From contig NZ_CP011515.1 of the NCBI RefSeq assembly GCF_001653795.1, positions 186,001 through 250,000 of the forward strand: a stretch of DNA of 64,000 bases, written 5' to 3'. This DNA comes from Mitsuaria sp. 7. GTDB taxonomy: Bacteria > Pseudomonadota > Gammaproteobacteria > Burkholderiales > Burkholderiaceae_C. Positions 25,197-33,647 of this stretch are shown here, in pieces. The stretch's first letter is position 1, and each line of letters opens with the position of its first letter. Under the pieces are notes generated by a model. The model was not told the origin of the DNA, ran no database searches, and saw only the letters and a program-made list of their open reading frames with translations. The position numbers and the translations under genes were made by a program.

Positions 25197-26125
25197 AGGT
25201 TCTCCAGGGCGGTGGCGACGACGGCGCTGGGGGCCGCGAATCGTTCCTTCAATCGCTGCCAGCCGCCGGCAGGCTGGCGTCTCCAGGTGCGCGCGAGACG
25301 CTCGCCGCTCAGCGTGAGCGAGACGGGCGCGTTCGCGCGCGCGGCGTCCAGCGCCTGCGCGATCGGGCCCTGGTCCAGCGCCTTCCAGCTCTCGCTCCAG
25401 CGGTAGAGGTCGCCGGTCAGCATCGGTGCGCGCAAGCGGTCATCGACGATGAGGTCGGCGGGCAGCGCATGACCCCGCTCCCGTGCGCCGCCGCCTATCC
25501 AGACGGCGTTCAGCGGGCGCAGCCTGCGTTCCTCGCGCGCCTGGTTGAGCGGGTGATCGTGCAGCAGCATCTGGGCCTCGTTGAGCAGCGTGCGCAGCCG
25601 GCGCGCGCGCGGGTACCAGGTCTCGACACCGCGATTGAGCACGCGATCCGCGCTGGCGGCTTCGAGGCCGTCGAGCGCGTCGTGCGCGACCGCCCACTCG
25701 CCGGTGGACAGCCACGCGGTCCGCCAGCCTTCGGCGGCGGGGAACAGCGCGGTCGACAGCGCGTCGAGGAAGGCGCGGGATTCGGCTTCATCCAGATCCA
25801 GCGTCTCGGGGCCGAGCGCGGTGACGCCCTCGGTGCCGATGGCGAAGTGGGCGGGCGTCAGCAGCGCCCAGGCGGCGTCGGCGGGATCCTGCCCGGCGGC
25901 GCGCACGCGCCAGGCGGCGATCGGGGGATGCGGGTCGGCAACGCCGCGCAGGCGCGCCAGGAATTGTTCGTGGGGAGGGAGCGGGGAGGTCTCGTCGGCA
26001 TCGCCGACGTCCTCCACCGGGGCCAGCAACCCGAGCAGGCGGCTCAGGTCGGGCAGCTCCAGCTCGCGCAGGGCGCCCTCGAAATGAGGGTCCAGCGAGC
26101 TGGCAAAGGGGATCATCAGATGCAT
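25193..26125 (-). CDS. RpfE-type/COG4255-like protein of unknown function
   Basis: A 310-residue soluble protein coupled to recJ by a four-base overlap. Homologues next to recJ in Xanthomonas and many betaproteobacteria are called regulatory protein RpfE type or are loosely labelled phosphoglycerate mutase (COG4255); no catalytic phosphoglycerate-mutase residues are evident. The region LLNEAQMLLHDHPLNQAREE followed by PLNAVWIGGGARE is the most conserved-looking part. No enzymatic activity can be assigned. The linkage to recJ is the main clue, perhaps only an expression arrangement. Confidence 0.75.
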   Translation of the reverse strand: MHLMIPFASSLDPHFEGALRELELPDLSRLLGLLAPVEDVGDADETSPLPPHEQFLARLRGVADPHPPIAAWRVRAAGQDPADAAWALLTPAHFAIGTEGVTALGPETLDLDEAESRAFLDALSTALFPAAEGWRTAWLSTGEWAVAHDALDGLEAASADRVLNRGVETWYPRARRLRTLLNEAQMLLHDHPLNQAREERRLRPLNAVWIGGGARERGHALPADLIVDDRLRAPMLTGDLYRWSESWKALDQGPIAQALDAARANAPVSLTLSGERLARTWRRQPAGGWQRLKERFAAPSAVVATALENL

Positions 26126-26188
26126 GGCGGGGGATTATCGGGGGTCCGGTCATCAAGCTTTCATCCGGCGTCGGCAACCTGTGGGGCC

Positions 26189-27067
26189 ATGCTGACCGAC
26201 ACCTTCATGGCCGCCGCGCTTTCGAACGAACCGCCCGTGGCCGGGGCGGCGGAACCCGACGAGGGCGGTTCGATCCGTGTGCGGACGGTGTGGATCTCCG
26301 ATCTGCACCTGGGCACGCCGGGCTGTCAGGCGAGGGCGCTCCTCGAGTTCCTGCGGGAAGTCGAGTGCGAGCAGCTCTTCCTCGTCGGCGACATCGTCGA
26401 CGGCTGGCAGCTGCGGCGCAGCTGGTACTGGCCGCAGGAGCACAACGACGTCGTCCAGAAGCTGCTGCGCAAGGCGCGCAAGGGCACCCGCGTGATCTAC
26501 GTGCCGGGCAACCACGACGAATTCGCGCGCAAGTACCTGCAGCACAGCTTCGGGGGCATCGAGGTCGCGCACGAGTGGATCCACGAGACCGCCGACGGCC
26601 GCAAGTTCTGGGTCACGCACGGCGACCTCTTCGACGGCGTCATCCAGCATGCCAAGTGGCTGGCCCACCTCGGCGACACGCTGTATGAGTTCACGCTGAA
26701 GCTGAACCGCCACCTCAACTCGCTGCGCGCGCGCCTGGGCCTGCCGTACTGGAGCCTGAGCAAGTACCTGAAGCTCAAGGTCAAGCGCGCCGTGTCGTTC
26801 ATCGGCGAGTTCGAGCAGGCGCTGGCCCGGGAGGCCCGCAAGCGCGGCGTGCAGGGCGTCGTCTGCGGCCACATCCACCACGCGGAGCTGCGCGACATCG
26901 ACGGCATCACCTACGCCAACGACGGCGACTGGGTCGAGAGCCTCACCGCGCTGGTCGAGCATCCGGACGGCCACCTCGAGATCCTGGACTGGGCCGAGCG
27001 CCAGCGCCAGATCGCGGCTCAGGGGACGGCCGATGCGCTGGCCGCCGCGATGCGCCAGCCGGCCTGA
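26189..27067 (+). CDS. UDP-2,3-diacylglucosamine diphosphatase-like metallophosphoesterase
   Basis: A 292-residue calcineurin-like phosphoesterase of the LpxH group. Metal motifs in order: SDLHLGTPGC (about 38-47), GDIVDGW (about 68-74), PGNHDEFARKY (about 106-116), THGDLFDGVI and CGHIHHAELRDIDG. LpxH cleaves UDP-2,3-diacylglucosamine in lipid A synthesis; this longer LpxH2-like form may act on the same or another substrate. The first 30 residues are poorly conserved, so translation could start at Met7. It is followed by a spacer with short tandem GATCGACCA repeats, then ppk. Confidence 0.85.
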   Translation: MLTDTFMAAALSNEPPVAGAAEPDEGGSIRVRTVWISDLHLGTPGCQARALLEFLREVECEQLFLVGDIVDGWQLRRSWYWPQEHNDVVQKLLRKARKGTRVIYVPGNHDEFARKYLQHSFGGIEVAHEWIHETADGRKFWVTHGDLFDGVIQHAKWLAHLGDTLYEFTLKLNRHLNSLRARLGLPYWSLSKYLKLKVKRAVSFIGEFEQALAREARKRGVQGVVCGHIHHAELRDIDGITYANDGDWVESLTALVEHPDGHLEILDWAERQRQIAAQGTADALAAAMRQPA

Positions 27068-27165
27068 TCGACCAGATCGACCAGATCGATCAAAGCGGTA
27101 GTCGGGAAACCGGGAAATCGGAACCCGGAAACCGGGCGAGACCCGCCCGAAAGAGGGTCATTGGG

Positions 27166-27183
27166 CTGTCACACCAGCTTCAT
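27166..27183 (+). promoter_or_regulatory. Possible Pho box upstream of ppk
   Basis: CTGTCAC - ACCA - GCTTCAT, that is two 7-bp half sites with a four-base spacer as in PhoB boxes. The first half site is a close match and the second is weak. It overlaps CATAGAAT, a possible -10. Phosphate control of ppk is common in the group, but this single weak box is only suggestive. Confidence 0.35.
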
Positions 27184-27194
27184 AGAATGGGTTC

Positions 27195-29255
27195 ATGACT
27201 CTGCCTGACGTCCCGCTGCTCAACCGCGAAAACGCGATCCTCGAGTTCAACCGGCGCGTCCTGGCCCAGGCCCAGCGCGTCGACGTGCCGCTGCTGGAGC
27301 GGCTGCGCTACATCTGCATCGTGTCCAGCAACCTCGACGAGTTCTTCGAGGTGCGTTTCGCCGACATGCTGGACGTGCAGCGCGACGGCAGCGGGCTGGT
27401 GACGCCGCGCGACGTCGAGCGGGTCGGCCGCGCCGCCCACGACCTGATCGACGAGCAGTACGCGATCTTCAACGACCAGGTCATGCCCGCGCTGCGCGAG
27501 CACAACATCCAGATCCTGAACCACGCCGACCGCACCGACGAGATCCGCGCGTGGGTCGCCAAGTTCTTCGAGCGCGAGGTGCGTCCGCTGCTGGTCCCCG
27601 TGGGCCTGGACCCGGCGCATCCGTTCCCGCAGGTCGGCAACAAGTCGCTGCACTTCATTGCCCGGCTGTCGGGCAAGGACGCGCTCGGCCGCGACAACCG
27701 CATCGCCATCGTCAAGGTGCCGCGCGTGCTGCCGCGCGTGATCAAGGTGCCGTCGGTCATCAGCGGCGGCAAGCAGAGCTTCGTGCTGCTGACCAGCGTC
27801 ATCCGCGCCCACCTGGAAGAGCTGTTCCCGGGGCGGCATGTCGAGGCCTTCTCGCAGTTCCGCGTCACGCGCGACTCGGACCTCGAAGTCGACGAGGAGG
27901 AGATCGCCAACCTGCGCCACGCGCTGCGCTCCGGCCTGACGACCCGCCACTTCGGACGCGCGGTGCGGCTGGAGGTGGTCAACACCTGCCCCGAGGAGCT
28001 CTCGCGTTTCCTGCTCCAGCAGTTCGATCTGCCGGAGGCGGCGCTGTATCGCGTCAACGGGCCGGTGAACCTCGTGCGCCTGAACGAGCTGATCGACCAG
28101 ACCGACGCCGACGACCTGCGCTTCCAGCCCTATGAGCCGAGCTGGCCCAAGGGCCGGCTGCCGCGCGGCAAGTCCATCTTCGACAAGCTGCGGACCAAGG
28201 GCGACGTGATGCTGCATCACCCGTTCGAGAGCTTCGATCCGGTGGTGCAGCTGCTGCGCGAGGCGGTCGAGGATCCGGACGTGCTCGCGATCAAGCAGAC
28301 GATCTACCGCACCGGCAGCCAGTCGGTACTGGCGGACCTGCTGATCGAGGCGGCGCGCCGCGGCAAGGAAGTGCTGGCGGTGGTCGAGCTCAAGGCGCGT
28401 TTCGACGAGGAGGCCAACATCAACTGGGCGGAGCGGCTGGAGGCTGTCGGCGCGCAGGTGGTGTACGGCATCGTCGGCCTGAAGACACATGCGAAGCTGA
28501 TGCTGATCACGCGCCGCGAGGGCGGGAAGCTGCGTCGCTACGGGCATCTGTCCACGGGCAACTACAACCCCAAGACGGCGCGCTTCTACACCGACCTCGG
28601 GTATCTGACGGCCGACGCCGAGATCACGGCTGACATGGACCTGGTGTTCAGCCAGCTGGCGTCGCTGTCGAAGTTCAAGGCGCCGAAGAAGCTGCTGCTC
28701 GCGCCGTTCAACCTGCACCGCACGATGTGCGAGCTGCTGACGCAGGTCGAGGAGGCGGCCAGTCGCGGCGAGACCGCGCGCGTGGTGCTGAAGATCAATG
28801 CGTTGACCGATGCCGAGCTGATCAACGGCCTGATCCGCGCGGGCAAGGCTGGCGCGAAGATCGACCTGATCGTGCGCGGTGCCTGCATGCTGCCGCCGGG
28901 GTTGCCGGGCGAGACGGACAACATCCTGGTGCGCTCGGTGGTCGGTCGATTCCTCGAGCACTCGCGGATCTTCTATTTCCGCTGGGGCAAGGACGAGCAG
29001 GAGGCGCTGTATCTGTCGAGCGCTGACTGGATGGCGCGCAACATGCTCAGACGCATTGAAGTGGCGTGGCCGATCACCGACGCGAAGCTGCGTCAGCGCG
29101 TGATCGACGAGGGCCTGACGCCCTATCTGTACGACAGCCTGGACGCGTGGCAACTGGGCCCGGACGGCACCTCGCAGCGCATCGGCACGGAAGACGACCC
29201 GAACAGCGTCTGCGCACAGCAGGCCCTGATGCGGCTCTACCGCGAAGACCTCTGA
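27195..29255 (+). CDS. ppk: Polyphosphate kinase 1
   Basis: A 686-residue Ppk1 that reversibly makes long-chain polyphosphate from ATP. The N-terminal domain begins LLNRENAILEFNRRVLAQA, and the SSNLDEFFEVRFADM helix region follows. The two phosphorylation-site His are His432 in GLKTHAK and His451 in YGHLSTGNYN, close to E. coli His435 and His454. The PLD-like C-terminal part has ICRGACMLPPG-like sequence (IVRGACMLPPGLPG) and FLEHSRIFYF. Length is normal. It is convergent with ppx; the spacer carries the structured repeat described below. Confidence 0.97.
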   Translation: MTLPDVPLLNRENAILEFNRRVLAQAQRVDVPLLERLRYICIVSSNLDEFFEVRFADMLDVQRDGSGLVTPRDVERVGRAAHDLIDEQYAIFNDQVMPALREHNIQILNHADRTDEIRAWVAKFFEREVRPLLVPVGLDPAHPFPQVGNKSLHFIARLSGKDALGRDNRIAIVKVPRVLPRVIKVPSVISGGKQSFVLLTSVIRAHLEELFPGRHVEAFSQFRVTRDSDLEVDEEEIANLRHALRSGLTTRHFGRAVRLEVVNTCPEELSRFLLQQFDLPEAALYRVNGPVNLVRLNELIDQTDADDLRFQPYEPSWPKGRLPRGKSIFDKLRTKGDVMLHHPFESFDPVVQLLREAVEDPDVLAIKQTIYRTGSQSVLADLLIEAARRGKEVLAVVELKARFDEEANINWAERLEAVGAQVVYGIVGLKTHAKLMLITRREGGKLRRYGHLSTGNYNPKTARFYTDLGYLTADAEITADMDLVFSQLASLSKFKAPKKLLLAPFNLHRTMCELLTQVEEAASRGETARVVLKINALTDAELINGLIRAGKAGAKIDLIVRGACMLPPGLPGETDNILVRSVVGRFLEHSRIFYFRWGKDEQEALYLSSADWMARNMLRRIEVAWPITDAKLRQRVIDEGLTPYLYDSLDAWQLGPDGTSQRIGTEDDPNSVCAQQALMRLYREDL

Positions 29256-29306
29256 CCTGACCTCACCTGACCTGACCCTCGACAACGTCCTCGTTGCCGG
29301 TGGACG

Positions 29307-29442
29307 GGCATGGCCCGAGCTGGCGACGAAGTCGAGCTTCAAGAAAACTGACTTGGGCGCCGTCTGTCCGAGAGCAGCGAACCGAAGGTGAGCGAATCGA
29401 GTTGGCGCCCGCTCGACGCCCGGCGCCGGCTCGGGCCATGCC
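29307..29442. repeat. Structured dispersed element, copy A (imperfect inverted arms)
   Basis: The outer arms GGCATGGCCCGAGC (29307-29320) and its exact complement (29429-29442) and the inner arms GTCGAGC (29331-29337) and GCTCGAC (29411-29417) enclose a core of about 73 nt. The core starts TTCAAGAAAACTGACTTGG and contains GGGCGCC near its left and GGCGCCC at its right end, which can pair. The core is highly similar to that at 61149-61223, but the arms are different in sequence. It lies in the spacer between convergent ppk and ppx. No protein-coding potential is convincing. Confidence 0.85.
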
Positions 29443-29457
29443 TGTCGCGCCCGGTCT

Positions 29458-30972
29458 TCAGGCCTCCAGCGCCAGCTGCACCTTCCCGACCTTCGCCCAG
29501 GCGTCCAGCTCCTCCCGGAGCAGGAAGTGCGCCCGCGGGTGGGTATCGGCCCAGCCCTTGCGCATCTCGATGGTGACGTCCATGCCTTCGCGTCGGATCT
29601 TGATGTCGGCCGCGTCGACGTTCGTGCGTGCGTGGCATTTGATGGCTGCGAGCCGTAGCGCGAGCAGCTGCCAGACCATGGGTTCTTCCTGCAGCTGTTC
29701 TTCCAGCTTGCGCAGCCCGCCGCGCTGACCGAGCGCGAGGTCGCCGAGGCGGCGCAGCTGGTTCTGCGAGAAGCCCGGCGCATCGACATGCGACAGCAGG
29801 TAGGCGCTGTGGCGATGGTGGTCGTGATGGGAGACCATCATGCCGATCTCATGCAGGGCCGCGGCCCACCCGAGTTCGCGGCGATGTTCTTCCTCGGCCT
29901 TGGGCGACAGCTGCGCGTGCAGGCGCTGCGCCAGCGACTGCACGCGGCCGGCCTGGTCGCGATCGACGGCGAAGCGGTGCTGGAGCTCGATGACGGACTG
30001 TTCGCGCATGTCGCGGCCGGCGGCGAGCAGGCTCGGGTCCAGGCGCTCCGCGAGGTCGAAGATCACCCCTTGGCGCAGGGCGCCCTTGGCGGGGTAGAGG
30101 CGCTCGATGTCGAAGTGCGTGAGCAGCGTGTAGAGGATGCACAGGCCGCCGCCGACGACGGCGCGGCGATCTTCCTTCAGGCCGGGGAGCTTGAGTGCGT
30201 CGACGCGGCCCGCGACCAGGCACTGCTCGATGCACCAGCGCAGGCCGTCGAGGGTGATGGAGCCATCCGGGCTCACGCCGCTGGCGGCCAGGATCTGCGA
30301 GACCGCGCCCACGGTGCCGGACGAGCCCAGCGCCTGCTTCCAGCGCGGTTGGGCCGACTGGCGGGAGAACTCGGTGATGGCTTCCTCGAGCTCGGCGCCC
30401 GCGGCGACCTGCGCGGCGCGGAAGGCTTCGGCCGTGAAGCGGCCGTCGGGGAAGAAGCGCATCGACAGGCTGACGCTGCCGATCTGGAAGGATTCGGCGC
30501 TGACCGGCTGCGGACCGCGGCCGAGGATCATCTCGGTGGAGCGGCCGCCGATGTCGATCACCAGGCGCGGGTCCTCGGCCGTCTGCAGCCGGGCCACGCC
30601 GGCGTAGATGAGGCGGGCCTCCTCGCGGCCGGAGATCACTTCGATCGGATGGCCCAGCACCTCCTGCGCCCGCGCCAGGAAGGCGTTGCGGTTGCGCGCC
30701 TCGCGCAGCGTCTGCGTGGCGACCGCGCGCACCTGGCGGCCGGGCAGTCCCGACAGACGTTCCGCGAAGCGGCGCAGGCAGGCGAGGCCGCGCTCGGTGG
30801 CCTCTTCGGTCAGCATGCTCATCGCATCCAGGCCGGCGCCCAGGCGCACCGTTTCCTTCAGGTAATCCAGGCGGCGGTACTGCCCGTGATGCAACTGGGC
30901 GAGTTCCAGACGGAAGCTGTTGGAGCCCATGTCGATGGCGGCCAGGATCAGGGGAACTTGCGCTTGCGTCAT
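29458..30972 (-). CDS. ppx: Exopolyphosphatase, Ppx/GppA family
   Basis: A 504-residue sugar-kinase/Hsp70-fold phosphatase that degrades polyphosphate or pppGpp. Family motifs: AAIDMGSNSFRLEL (phosphate 1 loop), VRAVATQTLREARN, SGREEARLIYAGV with the catalytic Glu, VIDIGGRSTEMI (phosphate 2 loop), ALGSSGTVGAVSQ, and the C-terminal HD-like AALHEIGMMVSHHDHHRHSAYLL. The start at ATG 30972 gives MTQAQVPLILAAIDMG; the 147-residue in-frame extension is antisense to the next gene. Convergent pairing with ppk supports a polyphosphate role. Confidence 0.93.
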   Translation of the reverse strand: MTQAQVPLILAAIDMGSNSFRLELAQLHHGQYRRLDYLKETVRLGAGLDAMSMLTEEATERGLACLRRFAERLSGLPGRQVRAVATQTLREARNRNAFLARAQEVLGHPIEVISGREEARLIYAGVARLQTAEDPRLVIDIGGRSTEMILGRGPQPVSAESFQIGSVSLSMRFFPDGRFTAEAFRAAQVAAGAELEEAITEFSRQSAQPRWKQALGSSGTVGAVSQILAASGVSPDGSITLDGLRWCIEQCLVAGRVDALKLPGLKEDRRAVVGGGLCILYTLLTHFDIERLYPAKGALRQGVIFDLAERLDPSLLAAGRDMREQSVIELQHRFAVDRDQAGRVQSLAQRLHAQLSPKAEEEHRRELGWAAALHEIGMMVSHHDHHRHSAYLLSHVDAPGFSQNQLRRLGDLALGQRGGLRKLEEQLQEEPMVWQLLALRLAAIKCHARTNVDAADIKIRREGMDVTIEMRKGWADTHPRAHFLLREELDAWAKVGKVQLALEA

Positions 30973-31084
30973 GGGTCGCGATTGTCGCGGTGTTTGGTGT
31001 CCCTTCCGGGAACGAAGTGCTTTCATCTTCACTCGCGCTAGCATCCGGCGTTCCGTCCACAACGCATCCACCGAGGAGCCGCAG

Positions 31085-32014
31085 ATGACGAATTCCGATT
31101 CCCGCGCCGAGGGCGCCGCCGGCGTGTCCCCTGAACTGGCCGACGCGATCCGCGACGACATCGACGCGCTGACGCCGGGCCGGGCCTTCAGCCGCCGGGC
31201 GTTCGTCGGCACGGCGGTGGGCAGCGGGTTCGCGGCGGCGGTGCTGCCCGTCTCGGCGCAGACGATCACCACCGACACGCAAGGCCTGGATGCGGGGCCG
31301 GTGTCCATCCCGGTCGGCGACTTCAAGATGCCGGCGTACGTCGCCCAGCCGGCGGGCAAGAAGAACGCCCACGTGGTGCTGGTGATCAGCGAGATCTTCG
31401 GCGTGCACGAGCACATCGCCGACGTGGCGCGGCGCTTCGCGAAGCTGGGCTATCTGGCGATCGCGCCCGACCTGTTCGCGCGCCAGGGCAACGCCACCGT
31501 GTATTCGGACATCGCCAAGCTGCAGACCGAGATCATCCAGCGCACGCCTGACGCGCAGGTCATGAACGACCTGGACGCCGCCGTCGCCTGGGCGAAGCAG
31601 CAGGGCGGCGACACCTCGAAGCTGGCGATCACCGGTTTCTGCTGGGGTGGCCGCATCGTGTGGCTGTACTCGGCGCACAGCAAGGCCGTGAAGGCCGGCG
31701 TGGCGTGGTACGGCCGCCTGCAGGGGCAGACCAGCGCCATGACGCCGAAGCATCCGATCGACGTCGTCGGCCAACTGAATGCGCCGGTGCTGGGCCTGTA
31801 CGGCGCGCAGGACAACGGCATCCCGGTGGCGACGGTCGCTGCGATGCAGGAGGCACTCAAGCAGGGCAGCGCCGCCGCCAAGGCGAGCGAGTTCGTCGTC
31901 TACCCCGACACCGGCCACGCCTTCCACGCCGACTACCGCCCCAGCTACAAGCCCGAGCCCGCCAAGGATGGCTGGGCTCGGTGCCAGGCCTGGTTCAAGC
32001 AGCACGGCGTCTGA
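31085..32014 (+). CDS. Tat-exported dienelactone hydrolase-family protein
   Basis: A 309-residue alpha/beta hydrolase. A twin-arginine signal (FSRRAFVG, Arg37-Arg38, then a hydrophobic stretch to VSAQT) predicts export of a folded protein to the periplasm. The mature part has the DLH nucleophile elbow GFCWGG with Cys186, an Asp in YGAQDNG and His in DTGHAFH. Archetypal DLH opens dienelactones in chlorocatechol degradation, but no such pathway is here, and exported homologues have unknown substrates. The ATG at 31085 has GAGGAG upstream. Confidence 0.88.
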   Translation: MTNSDSRAEGAAGVSPELADAIRDDIDALTPGRAFSRRAFVGTAVGSGFAAAVLPVSAQTITTDTQGLDAGPVSIPVGDFKMPAYVAQPAGKKNAHVVLVISEIFGVHEHIADVARRFAKLGYLAIAPDLFARQGNATVYSDIAKLQTEIIQRTPDAQVMNDLDAAVAWAKQQGGDTSKLAITGFCWGGRIVWLYSAHSKAVKAGVAWYGRLQGQTSAMTPKHPIDVVGQLNAPVLGLYGAQDNGIPVATVAAMQEALKQGSAAAKASEFVVYPDTGHAFHADYRPSYKPEPAKDGWARCQAWFKQHGV

Positions 32015-32222
32015 ACGCCCAAGGCCCGAAGTCAGCGGGAGAGGCTGGGGCCGGAATGGGGCTTGGGGTTCGCGGACGCGAGGCCCCATGCCCCGTGGAG
32101 AGCCCGCGCTCACCGTCTCGAAGTCTTCCCCGGCCCCCGCGCTCACGGTCACGAAGTTGATGCCAGAGCCCGCGAAACCGGCGGGGCTTGACGAGTCTGA
32201 GACAATTTTGAGAACCCCATCC

Positions 32223-32250
32223 GGCGCACCCTCAGTGGTGCGCCTTTTTT
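32223..32250 (+). terminator. Intrinsic terminator abutting the ZIP start codon
   Basis: GGCGCACC (32223-32230), loop CTCAGT, GGTGCGCC (32237-32244), then six T: a textbook Rho-independent terminator. It ends four bases before the ATG at 32255. It may terminate the upstream hydrolase transcript, or act as an attenuator in the leader of the ZIP gene. The rest of the 240-bp spacer holds no gene I can support; TTGACG at 32188-32193 could be part of a promoter upstream of the hairpin. Confidence 0.88.
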
Positions 32251-32254
32251 ATCC

Positions 32255-33031
32255 ATGACCCTGACCTACATCCTGCTGGTGACCTTCGCCGGCGGACTTG
32301 CCTCCGTGACGATCGCGGCGATGCTGACGGTCGGCCTGCTGAGCCGCATCGTCAAGCATCTGGTGAGCCTGTCGACCGGCGTGCTGCTGTCGACCGCGCT
32401 GCTGCATGTGCTGCCGGAGGCGTTCGAGAGCGGGGCGGATCCGCACAACCTGTTCCTGGCGCTGCTGGGCGGGTTGATGTTCTTCTTCCTGCTGGAGAAG
32501 GCCGAGCTGTATCGCCACACGCACCACCATGAGGGGGACGGGCATCACCACCACCACCATTTCGACCAGGAGCAGGCGGGCCGGGGTGGGTTGTCGGTGC
32601 TGGTGGGGGATTCGATCCACAACTTCTGCGACGGGATCATCATCGCCGCGGCCTTCCTGGCCGATCACCATCTGGGGTGGGTCACCGCGATGGCGATCGT
32701 GGCGCACGAGATCCCGCAGGAAGTCGGCGACTACATCGTGCTGCTGAATGCCGGCTTCACGCGCAAGAAGGCCTTGTTCTTCAATGCGGTGTCGGGGATG
32801 GCGGCGGTGGTCGGCGGGCTGGTGGGTTACTACGTCGTGGGTCCGTGGCAGCAGCTGTTCCCCTACCTGCTGGTGGCGGCGTCGAGCAGCTTCGTCTACG
32901 TCTCGGTCGCCGACCTGATCCCGCAGCTGCAACGCCGGCTGCCGTGGAAGGACACCGTGCTGCAGCTGCTGTGGCTGGGCGTGGGGATCGTGTTCGTGCT
33001 GATCGTCGTGGGCGGCAAGCACGCCCACTGA
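32255..33031 (+). CDS. ZIP-family divalent metal transporter
   Basis: A 258-residue inner-membrane ZIP transporter for zinc or similar divalent metals. Eight hydrophobic segments are predicted. A His-rich cytoplasmic loop lies between TM3 and TM4 (residues 88-102, including a run of six His), the TM4 metal motif is HNFCDG (122-127) and the TM5 motif HEIPQE (151-156). TM1 begins at residue 4, so the ATG at 32255 is the right start even though a terminator lies directly before it and no Shine-Dalgarno is visible. Metal specificity cannot be told from sequence alone. Confidence 0.92.
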   Translation: MTLTYILLVTFAGGLASVTIAAMLTVGLLSRIVKHLVSLSTGVLLSTALLHVLPEAFESGADPHNLFLALLGGLMFFFLLEKAELYRHTHHHEGDGHHHHHHFDQEQAGRGGLSVLVGDSIHNFCDGIIIAAAFLADHHLGWVTAMAIVAHEIPQEVGDYIVLLNAGFTRKKALFFNAVSGMAAVVGGLVGYYVVGPWQQLFPYLLVAASSSFVYVSVADLIPQLQRRLPWKDTVLQLLWLGVGIVFVLIVVGGKHAH

Positions 33032-33048
33032 AGCGACTGCCCAGGCGC

Positions 33049-33501
33049 CTACTGCGGCGCGCCTTCGCCGTGCACCACCAGCACCGGGAAGGCGCAGTGC
33101 GTCAGCACCTTCTGCGTCTCGCTGCCCAGCAGCAGCGCCTGCAGCCCGCGCCGGCCGTGCGTGGCCATCACCAGCAGGTCGGCGTTGACGCGCTTGGCGT
33201 GTTCGATGATGGCTTCCCAGGGGTGGAGTGCCTCCACGCTGTGGGCCTCGATCTCCAGGCCCTGGGCCCGCGCCAGCGCGAGCACCTGCGTCAGGCGCTC
33301 CTGCGCGATGCGCTCCTGGGCGTCGAAGAATTCCTGCGGCGGCGTCGGCTGCATCTCCGATACGGCGCTGTAGGGGAAGGGCTCCTTGACGCTGATGGCG
33401 AACAGCCGGGCGTCGTGGAACTTCGCCAGCTTGATGGCGGTGTCTATCGCCTTGGCGGTGATGTCGGAACCGTCGGTGGGAATCAGGATGCGCTGGAACA
33501 T
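33049..33501 (-). CDS. Universal stress protein, UspA family
   Basis: A 150-residue single-domain Usp. It begins FQRILIPTDGSDITAKAID, and the ATP-binding signature G-x2-G-x9-G-S/T is present in THGRRGLQALLLGSETQKVL, so it probably binds ATP. It is convergent with the ZIP gene with a 17-bp gap. Confidence 0.93.
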   Translation of the reverse strand: MFQRILIPTDGSDITAKAIDTAIKLAKFHDARLFAISVKEPFPYSAVSEMQPTPPQEFFDAQERIAQERLTQVLALARAQGLEIEAHSVEALHPWEAIIEHAKRVNADLLVMATHGRRGLQALLLGSETQKVLTHCAFPVLVVHGEGAPQ

Positions 33502-33647
33502 GGCGAGCCTCCTTCGAGCGAACGGGGTAGGGCTGGGTAGACCCGGGCCCCACCACAGGCAGGGTCAGGACTTGCCTTCGCAGTCTGACCTCGCCATGGT
33601 GCTCGCGCCATGCGCAATGTCAATAAGGGCCGGCGTCAGCCCGCCGG

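Noticed and set aside
29294..29728. Open frames through the structured element (KLTWAPSVREQRT) as a small protein shared with 61085-61285
   Set aside because: Similarity between the two frames follows from the conserved DNA core. Neither has a convincing ribosome-binding site, and the flanking residues come from unrelated arm sequences.
27180..29789. 869-codon open frame on the minus strand over ppk
   Set aside because: Shadow of ppk: no recognisable domain and biased composition. Similar shadows over dxs (37033-40104), polA (58194-61187) and ahpF (43518-45224) were rejected for the same reason.
32518..32562. Run of His codons in the ZIP gene as a cloning tag
   Set aside because: A His-rich cytoplasmic loop between TM3 and TM4 is normal for ZIP transporters and is interspersed with acidic residues.
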